Assembly (NCBI GenBank): GCA_013695575.1
Contig: JACDAF010000131.1
Coordinates: 1 to 6,934, forward strand
Reading direction: 5' to 3'
Origin: Chloroflexota bacterium
Lineage (GTDB): Bacteria > Chloroflexota > Limnocylindria > P2-11E
DNA: 6,934 nt
In this document: positions 1 through 4,366 of the stretch, in pieces
Layout: every line of letters begins with the position of its first letter
How positions within the stretch are numbered: position 1 is the stretch's first letter
The notes under the pieces: model-generated
The model's database searches: none
Told to the model about the DNA's origin: nothing
Seen by the model: only the letters and a program-made list of their open reading frames with translations
Translations under genes and position numbers: made by a program

Positions 1-628
1 GGAAGTCCTTCGCCTCGAAGTTCTCGCGCACGTAATCGAACGCCAGCCGCGCCGCGCGAACGTTCAGCTGACCGACCTCTGACCGCTTTCCCTTGAACTG
101 CCCGATGATCACCTCGGACACGAGCTCCAGCGGGAACTCGCACAGCGCGAGCGACGACCCGAGGGCGACGACGTTCTTCATGACCTCGTAGCGCCGTGCC
201 TGTTCGCCCTTGCCGACCTCTTCGAGCGCCTTCTTGATGATCTGCATGAACGGAACCCCGAAGAAGCTGACGCCCGGCTGGCCGGCCGGCGGCTCGTAGC
301 CGATGTCGGAGTCGAAGATCACGCCGCCCTTCTCCGACACCTCGTGGAGGTGACCCGTGTGGGTGCCCCAGCGCCGGTCGTCGCCCGAGAGCGTCTCGTG
401 GTCGAGCGCGACCAGGATGTCAGTCTTCTCCCGGTACGAGCGAACGTCGTCCTCGCTCACCCGGACCCGGTAGAAGGAGTGCTTACCCATGATGTTGGAG
501 TGGTACTCGATGTTGGCGTAGACACGCAGGCCCGCGCGGCTGCAGGCCTTGGCGAACACTTCGGCGGAGGCATTGATGCCGCTCCCCTGGGGTCCTCCGA
601 TCATCCAGGTGAGCTGATTCTTCTGCAC
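1..628 (-). CDS. korA: 2-oxoacid:ferredoxin oxidoreductase, gamma domain at N-terminus of probable gamma-alpha fused subunit (3' end outside window)
   Basis: This enzyme class oxidatively decarboxylates 2-oxoglutarate, pyruvate or related 2-oxoacids to acyl-CoA and passes electrons to ferredoxin in the cytoplasm. Reading leftward from the GTG at 628-626, 209 codons stay open to the window edge. The protein starts MQKNQLTW and has the glycine-rich IGGPQGSGI motif at about residues 10-18, then a Rossmann-like gamma domain including DILVALDHETL, GVPFMQI and the NVVALGSS helix region. Free gamma subunits are usually about 180-190 residues. This chain is still open at 209 and has entered what looks like a linker, so I infer a gamma-alpha fusion (KorA type), with the YPITPST-type alpha motifs outside the window. 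Substrate cannot be decided from this domain. AGGTG at 640-636 could be a ribosome site 7 nt before the start, but it abuts a -10-like TACAAT, so the mRNA may be almost leaderless. Confidence 0.85.
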   Translation of the reverse strand, partial: MQKNQLTWMIGGPQGSGINASAEVFAKACSRAGLRVYANIEYHSNIMGKHSFYRVRVSEDDVRSYREKTDILVALDHETLSGDDRRWGTHTGHLHEVSEKGGVIFDSDIGYEPPAGQPGVSFFGVPFMQIIKKALEEVGKGEQARRYEVMKNVVALGSSLALCEFPLELVSEVIIGQFKGKRSEVGQLNVRAARLAFDYVRENFEAKDF

Positions 629-639
629 GAAAGGACACC

Positions 640-645
640 TATTGT
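640..645 (+). promoter_or_regulatory. Putative -10 element facing the lyase gene, overlapping the opposite -10
   Basis: TATTGT on the plus strand matches four of six bases of the -10 consensus. It is the reverse side of the minus-strand TACAAT, so one heptamer (TATTGTA, 640-646) could serve both divergent genes. A start site about 7 nt downstream would fall at the ATG of the small ORF at 652. I see no convincing -35 on this strand. Confidence 0.25.
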
Positions 646-668
646 ACGCGCATGAGCACGCGGGTCGA
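641..668 (-). promoter_or_regulatory. Putative promoter for the 2-oxoacid oxidoreductase gene
   Basis: On the minus strand, TACAAT at 646-641 matches five of six bases of the sigma-70 -10 consensus. TCGACC at 668-663 matches four of six -35 bases at 16-bp spacing. Transcription would start near 634, only about 6 nt before the GTG at 628, giving a nearly leaderless mRNA. This AT-rich heptamer stands out in very GC-rich surroundings. The assignment is by eye and the -35 is weak. Confidence 0.4.
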
Positions 669-720
669 GGGTGTCGTCCCGGAGCGCGCGCGCGCCCGTC
701 GAACCGTGACCTCCCGGTGA
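652..720 (+). CDS. Possible 22-codon leader ORF upstream of the lyase gene
   Basis: An ATG at 652 opens a 22-codon frame that ends in TGA at 718-720, four bases before the GTG of the lyase gene. Its first six residues, MSTRVE, are identical to those of the lyase, but it lies in a different frame (offset 73 nt). The rest is Arg/Val-rich and passes through a GC-alternating tract at 684-695. It has no Shine-Dalgarno site. If the TATTGT at 640-645 is a -10 box, the transcript would begin close to this ATG and be leaderless, and ribosomes ending at 718-720 could restart at 725. It could equally be a chance ORF made by a small duplication of the gene start. Confidence 0.25.
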   Translation: MSTRVEGVVPERARARRTVTSR

Positions 721-742
721 GCGAGTGAGCACGCGCGTCGAA
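652..742 (+). repeat. Imperfect direct repeat of the lyase start region (652-669 and 725-742)
   Basis: The 18 bases from 652 (ATGAGCACGCGGGTCGAG) and from 725 (GTGAGCACGCGCGTCGAA) agree at 15 of 18 positions, and both encode MSTRVE from their first base. Similarity ends right after the repeat on both sides. The distance between copies is 73 bp, so they are out of frame. A short duplication is the simplest reading. The shared coding sense makes a leader-peptide role worth considering. Confidence 0.55.
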
Positions 743-2122
743 CGCGACACGCTTGGCGAGGTCCACGTGCCCCGCGAGGCTCTCTGGGGCGCGCAGACGC
801 AGCGGGCGGTCGAGAACTTCCCGATCAGCGGGCTGCACGCCTTCCCGGCCTTCATCCGGGCGACCGTGCGCGTGAAGCGCGCCGCGGCGGTCGCGAACGC
901 GCAGGCCGGCCGGCTTGCCGTGGACGTCCGCGACGCCATCATCGGTGCCGCCGACGCGATCCTCGAGGGCGCGCACCACGATGCCTTCGTGGTCGATGTC
1001 TTCCAGGCAGGTGCCGGGACCTCGCACAACATGAACGCGAACGAGGTGATCGCGAACCTCGCCGAGGAGCTGCTCGGCGGCACACGCGGTGAGTACGCCA
1101 GGGTGAACCCGAACGACCACGTCAACATGGCGCAGTCGACGAACGATGTCACGCCAACGTCCATCCGCCTCGCGCTCCTGGAGCTGACAGCTCCGCTCTG
1201 TGAGGAGCTCGAGAGGCTCGCCGACGCGTTCGCGGCGAAAGCCACCGAGTACGCGGACTGCGTGAAGCCCGGGCGCACCCACCTCCAGGACGCGGTGCCG
1301 ATGACCTTCGGCCAGGAGTTCGGGGGCTGGGCCGCGCGCATGCGCTCGGTCGCGGCGCGGACCCGTGCCGGCCGGGTAGAGCTCTGCGAGCTCGGGATCG
1401 GCGGGACGGCGGCGGGCACCGGCCTCAACGCGGATCCGGAGTTCCGCGGCCGTGTGTGCGCCCTGCTCGCGGAGTGGACGGGCGAGCCGATCGTGCCGGC
1501 GGCGGACCTGTTCGCCTCGATGCAGTCAACGGCGGCGTTCGCTCGCATCTCGAGCGAGATGCGCACCGCCGCGATCGAGCTCTCGAGTGTCGCGAACGAC
1601 ATCCGGCTCATGGTCTCGGGGCCGCGCACCGGCTTCGGCGAGCTCGTCATCCCAGCGGTGCAGCCCGGCTCCTCCATCATGCCGGGCAAGATCAATCCTT
1701 CGATCGCCGAGATGGTCGACCAGGTCTGCTACCAGGTCATCGGCAATGACACCGCGGTGATGCTTGGCGCCCAGGCGGGCCAGCTCGAGCTGAACGTCAT
1801 GATGCCAGGCATGAACTTCGCGCTCGAGCTCTCGGCGACGATCCTGACGAGTGCCACGCGCGTCTTCCGTGAGCGTTGCGTCGAGGGCATGCGCGTGGAT
1901 GAAGCCCGTGCCAAAGAGCTGCTCGACGCCAGTCCACCGCTGCTCGTCACCGCGTTGGCCCCGCACATCGGTTACGCCCGCTCCGCCGCGCTCGTGAAGC
2001 GTGCGCTGGCCGAGAAGCGGTCCCTCATGGAGGTTGCCCTCGAGGAGAAGGTCCTGCCGGAGGCCGACCTGCGCCGGGTGCTCGACCCGCTGCCCATGAC
2101 GAGGGGCGGCGTGCAGGCGTAG
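725..2122 (+). CDS. aspA: Aspartase/fumarase-superfamily lyase, aspartate ammonia-lyase favoured over class II fumarase
   Basis: This is a 465-residue cytoplasmic enzyme of the usual family length, expected to be a homotetramer forming fumarate by elimination. The superfamily signature GSSIMPGKINP lies at residues 315-325 and the catalytic-region GRTHLQD at 183-189. Four features are aspartase-like: GTS-NMN at 98-104 (fumarases usually have GTQSNMN), QSTND at 137-141 (fumarases usually QSSND), QLELN at 353-357 (fumarases usually HFELN), and the PHIGY and DPLPMT C-terminal region. The N-terminal GAQTQR at 22-27 is more fumarase-like, and the divergent 2-oxoacid oxidoreductase also fits a TCA-cycle role, so fumarate hydratase remains possible. 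The GTG start has GGTGA (716-720) 4 nt upstream. The family is certain and the substrate is not. Confidence 0.8.
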   Translation: MSTRVERDTLGEVHVPREALWGAQTQRAVENFPISGLHAFPAFIRATVRVKRAAAVANAQAGRLAVDVRDAIIGAADAILEGAHHDAFVVDVFQAGAGTSHNMNANEVIANLAEELLGGTRGEYARVNPNDHVNMAQSTNDVTPTSIRLALLELTAPLCEELERLADAFAAKATEYADCVKPGRTHLQDAVPMTFGQEFGGWAARMRSVAARTRAGRVELCELGIGGTAAGTGLNADPEFRGRVCALLAEWTGEPIVPAADLFASMQSTAAFARISSEMRTAAIELSSVANDIRLMVSGPRTGFGELVIPAVQPGSSIMPGKINPSIAEMVDQVCYQVIGNDTAVMLGAQAGQLELNVMMPGMNFALELSATILTSATRVFRERCVEGMRVDEARAKELLDASPPLLVTALAPHIGYARSAALVKRALAEKRSLMEVALEEKVLPEADLRRVLDPLPMTRGGVQA

Positions 2123-2139
2123 AACGGCGCCGGCCCGTT
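2123..2139. terminator. Small hairpin between convergent genes, possible bidirectional terminator
   Basis: AACGG at 2123-2127 pairs with CCGTT at 2135-2139 around a 7-base loop. It fills the 15-bp gap between the lyase stop codon (2120-2122) and the oppositely oriented BON-protein stop codon (2140-2138), overlapping the latter. The stem is only five pairs and no T-run follows on either strand, so it would be a weak intrinsic terminator at best. Position is the main argument. Confidence 0.3.
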
Positions 2140-2611
2140 AGCTGCCGACGATCTCCGTCCGGTCCATCACCTCGATGACCCCTGGCACCCGACCAGCCAC
2201 CTCTTCGGCGCTCTCGGCATCCACCATGTCAGCAACGGGCCCGCGAAGTATCGCAACGCCCTCGCGGACCTGGACCTCGAGGCCCAGATCCGTGGTCATG
2301 GCGTCCTCGCGTAGCTCGCGCCGCACCGCGTCCGCGAGCGCCTCGTCGCCGGGCTGACCGTCGGTGGAGCGTGCGACAGTGACCTCCTCCATCGACGTCT
2401 CGTTGAAACCCCCGAGCACCTGCGGGTCGCCGCGCTCGTCGATGGTCAGGACGGGATCGGTAGGAGGAAAGACCGGCTCGCCATCCGTATCGCCGTCCTC
2501 GGCCGCCCGATCGAGTTTCGCCGCGAGAGGCTCCGTGAGAGGCTCGTTCAGCTCGTCAAGGAGAGATCGCTCGTCCTGCATGCCCGGCCGTTGTTGCAAC
2601 GTCGGTGCCAC
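2138..2611 (-). CDS. BON-domain protein
   Basis: The 157-residue product has an acidic, disordered-looking N-terminal half with an FPPTDPV stretch at 48-54 and GGFNETSMEE at 67-76. A single BON domain follows at about residues 89-155: DEALADAVRREL helix, LEVQVREGVAILRGPV strands with the conserved glycines, the AESAEEVAGRVPGV helix and a final EVMDRTEI strand. BON domains (OsmY family) are thought to bind membranes or phospholipids and are common in stress and envelope proteins. No signal peptide or membrane helix is visible, so the protein is predicted cytoplasmic. The GTG at 2611 has GGTGG six bases upstream. An ATG at 2581 is the alternative start, giving 147 residues, but lacks a ribosome site. 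The start lies inside the preceding membrane-protein gene, with 56 nt of overlap from the GTG or 26 nt from the ATG. It is the last gene of the operon. Specific function unknown. Confidence 0.8.
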   Translation of the reverse strand: MAPTLQQRPGMQDERSLLDELNEPLTEPLAAKLDRAAEDGDTDGEPVFPPTDPVLTIDERGDPQVLGGFNETSMEEVTVARSTDGQPGDEALADAVRRELREDAMTTDLGLEVQVREGVAILRGPVADMVDAESAEEVAGRVPGVIEVMDRTEIVGS

Positions 2612-3299
2612 GCCGGCCCACCGTCGCGACGATCCGCCGCGTCAGCGCGTCCATCGCGCAGTAGCCCGCGCCGATGCCGGTCGGGGGGTTCCCCGCCGGG
2701 AGCCAGAGGCCCGGGAGGAGCGCCGACCACGTCCAGACCCCGAGGCCGGTGCCGTAGAGCTCGAGCGCGGTGGTCATGGCAAAGCTCACCGCGTAGAGGA
2801 GTGGATGACGGCCGCGGATCAGGAACCGCATGAAGATGGCCCAGGTCACGAAGCCGAGCAGGTCGGGCAACACCTCCGGACCGCCGAACCCGGGCCGCAG
2901 CAGTCCCCAGGCCATGTACGCGGTCGCGACAGTGCCGGTCGCGAGGACCAGGCTGCGGCCGTGACGCGTCAGCGACGCCAGGGACGCGGCGTGCAGTGCA
3001 GCGAGGTAGAAGAGCCCGTGTCCGGCCGGCACGTAGAGCGGGAGGTTGCCGAGGCGATACCGGTACGCGCCCCAGACGATGGACCCGATCACTTCGAGGA
3101 CCGTCGCGACGCAGACGAGCACGATCACCTGCCTGCGGATGTCGCCCGGCTGCAGCCACAGGGCAATGCCCAGGCACGTCCAGGCCAGGAGGCCGAGCCA
3201 GTGCTGCTCGTCGAGCGTGCCCGCGCGATCGAGCGGCAGCGCGACCAGCCAGAACGCCGTGAAGGCACTGACGAGTGTCAGCGACCCGCGAGCGGTCAT
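2556..3299 (-). CDS. Multi-spanning membrane protein of unknown function
   Basis: I do not recognise a named family. The 247-residue product is hydrophobic through most of its length, with about seven predicted membrane segments near residues 6-23, 34-50, 56-78, 86-107, 115-133, 143-161 and 166-192. Distinctive polar-in-membrane motifs are EVIGSIVWGAYRYRLG (69-84), YVPAGHG (89-95), ELYGT (180-184) and AGNPPTGIGAGY (202-213). A buried Glu, His and NPP in helices suggest an enzyme or carrier rather than a simple anchor, but this is inference. The hydrophilic tail after residue 225 overlaps the downstream BON gene. The ATG at 3299-3297 overlaps the TGA of the lipoprotein cyclophilin gene (ATGA), and no ribosome site is seen, so translation is probably coupled. 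The frame extends upstream to 3419, but that part is Arg-rich, opposite in character, and lies inside the upstream gene. Confidence 0.75.
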   Translation of the reverse strand: MTARGSLTLVSAFTAFWLVALPLDRAGTLDEQHWLGLLAWTCLGIALWLQPGDIRRQVIVLVCVATVLEVIGSIVWGAYRYRLGNLPLYVPAGHGLFYLAALHAASLASLTRHGRSLVLATGTVATAYMAWGLLRPGFGGPEVLPDLLGFVTWAIFMRFLIRGRHPLLYAVSFAMTTALELYGTGLGVWTWSALLPGLWLPAGNPPTGIGAGYCAMDALTRRIVATVGRRGTDVATTAGHAGRAISP

Positions 3300-3898
3300 T
3301 CGATGCGGATGGTCCTGATCTTGTCGCCGACCTTCACCGCGTCGGCGACGTCCTGTCCCGCGACCACCTGGCCGAAGTTCGTGTACTGCCCGTCGAGGTG
3401 CCGGCAGCTCCCGATGCACAGGTAGAACTGCATGAGGTTGCTGACCCTGATATCGCCGGCGCGCGCGACGCCGGCGGAGCCCTTCGTGAAGGGGAGGTCG
3501 CTGAGCTCGGTCGGCTGATTGCCCCCACCCCGACCGGTGCCCTCAGGGTCACCGCCCTGGATCACGAAGTTCGCTTCGACGCGGTGGAAGACGAGCCCGT
3601 CGTACCTGCAGTCGCGGGCGCTCTTCACGAAGTTGGCGACCGTGCCGGGTGCCTTGTCCGGCCGTAGCTGGATCACGATGGAGCCGCCTTTCTGCAGCTC
3701 GATCGTCGCTCTTGTCGCGGGACCGGCCTGCGAGGCGGTGGCGCACGCAGCCGGCGAGGTCGAGCCTGGAGCGACGGTCGTCGCGACGGGTGCCCGTGTC
3801 GTCGGTACGGGTGAGCGGCTCGCCGACGCCGAGCCGGCGGGCGCGCCGCCACAGGCCGCAACAAGGACCGCAGCCGCGACCGCGGCGATGCGCGTCAC
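3296..3898 (-). CDS. Lipoprotein cyclophilin-type peptidyl-prolyl cis-trans isomerase
   Basis: This 200-residue protein should catalyse proline isomerisation outside the cytoplasmic membrane. A short basic start (MTR), a hydrophobic run at 4-15 and the lipobox VAAC ending at Cys16 predict a lipoprotein. A Ser/Thr/Pro/Ala linker follows at about 17-62, then the cyclophilin domain at 63-200. Family landmarks are DKAPGTVANF (81-90), FHRV with the catalytic-type Arg106, FVIQGGDPEGTG (111-122) with Gln114, and HLDGQYTNFG (167-176). The usual SQFFICT stretch reads MQFYLCI (156-162), keeping Gln but changing a Phe to Tyr. The mature protein has extra cysteines at 52, 97, 161 and 165, and CIGSC could form a disulfide. 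The GTG start overlaps the upstream cyclophilin's TGA (GTGA), with no ribosome site. A longer in-frame extension to 4027 is Arg/His-rich and would destroy the signal peptide, so I reject it. Confidence 0.9.
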   Translation of the reverse strand: MTRIAAVAAAVLVAACGGAPAGSASASRSPVPTTRAPVATTVAPGSTSPAACATASQAGPATRATIELQKGGSIVIQLRPDKAPGTVANFVKSARDCRYDGLVFHRVEANFVIQGGDPEGTGRGGGNQPTELSDLPFTKGSAGVARAGDIRVSNLMQFYLCIGSCRHLDGQYTNFGQVVAGQDVADAVKVGDKIRTIRIE

Positions 3899-4326
3899 GC
3901 GACGCCGATGCTCTTGATGCGCGTGCCGACCGTGATCCGGTCGACCACGTCCTGGCCCGCCGTGATCGTGCCGAAGTTCGTGTACTTCCCATCGAGATGT
4001 GGCGCGTCGCCGGTGCACACGAACCACTGCGCGTCGTTGGAGACGGAGATGTCGCCGCCGCGGGCGACGCCGACCGCCCCCTTGTCGAACGGCAGGTCGT
4101 TGAGCTCGGTGGGCTGCGATCCGCCGCCCGTGCCGGTGCCCTTCGGGTCGCCGCCCTGCGCGACGAAGCCCGGCACGACGCGGTGGAACGAGAGGCCGTC
4201 GTAGAAGCCCGACGTCGCCTTCGCGATGAAGTTGTCGACGGTCCTCGGTGCCTTGTCGGCGTGGAGGGTGAAGGTGAACGAGCCCCCGTTGTCGAGCTCG
4301 ACCGTCGCGGCCTTGTCCTGGTCCAT
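3895..4326 (-). CDS. Cytoplasmic cyclophilin-type peptidyl-prolyl cis-trans isomerase
   Basis: This is a compact single-domain cyclophilin of 143 residues with no signal peptide, so it is predicted to act in the cytoplasm. Visible family motifs are ADKAPRTVDNF (23-33), FHRVVPGF (47-54) with Arg49 and Phe54, AQGGDPKGTG (56-65) with Gln57, and AQWFVCT (99-105) with Gln100 and Phe102, followed by HLDGKYTNFG (110-119). The residue equivalent to the cyclosporin-contacting Trp of human CypA is His110, as is common in bacteria. The ATG at 4326 is chosen because GGAGG (4336-4332) lies 5 nt upstream. A GTG at 4332 overlaps that site and would be too close. It is the first gene of a four-gene minus-strand operon and overlaps the next by GTGA. 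The two neighbouring cyclophilins are clearly paralogous, sharing GGG-QPTEL-DLPF-KG and YTNFG blocks. Confidence 0.92.
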   Translation of the reverse strand: MDQDKAATVELDNGGSFTFTLHADKAPRTVDNFIAKATSGFYDGLSFHRVVPGFVAQGGDPKGTGTGGGSQPTELNDLPFDKGAVGVARGGDISVSNDAQWFVCTGDAPHLDGKYTNFGTITAGQDVVDRITVGTRIKSIGVA

Positions 4327-4366
4327 GCGCACCTCCGGCTTCAGCCTAGGTCAGAATCACGTTCCC
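4327..4366. promoter_or_regulatory. 40-bp divergent spacer between cyclophilin operon and hisS
   Basis: Two operons are read away from this 40-bp gap, so their promoters must sit here or reach into the coding regions. On the plus strand CAGAAT (4352-4357) is the best -10-like hexamer and would start transcription at about the hisS ATG (4367). hisS has no Shine-Dalgarno site, which fits a leaderless mRNA. I found no convincing -35 for either direction. I see no T-box or other leader structure, and there is no room for one. Confidence 0.3.
4332..4336 (-). promoter_or_regulatory. Ribosome binding site of the first cyclophilin gene
   Basis: GGAGG on the minus strand lies 5 nt before the ATG at 4326-4324. 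It is the strongest Shine-Dalgarno match in the window and decides this start against the GTG at 4332. It makes the operon head an efficient entry point, while the next two cistrons seem to rely on overlap coupling. Confidence 0.7.

Noticed and set aside
684..695. Alternating GC run of six repeats, a possible Z-DNA or slippage tract
   Set aside because: Such short runs are expected by chance at this base composition, and nothing else marks it as functional.
601..1695. Long minus-strand open frame of 364 codons opposite the lyase
   Set aside because: It is a shadow of the plus-strand gene in GC-rich DNA: Ser/Arg/Ala-rich, no recognisable domain, and it also overlaps the oxidoreductase start.
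2364..3425. Plus-strand open frame of 353 codons opposite the BON and membrane-protein genes
   Set aside because: Arg/Gly/Pro/Glu-rich low-complexity translation with no domain. The minus strand holds a recognisable BON domain and coherent membrane helices.
3899..4027. Longer N-terminus for the lipoprotein cyclophilin
   Set aside because: The added 43 residues are Arg/His-rich, lie inside the upstream gene, and would bury the signal peptide and lipobox.
4226..4366. Longer N-terminus for HisRS
   Set aside because: The extension is antisense to the cyclophilin gene and has no counterpart in the HisRS family, which begins near PTFQGPRG.
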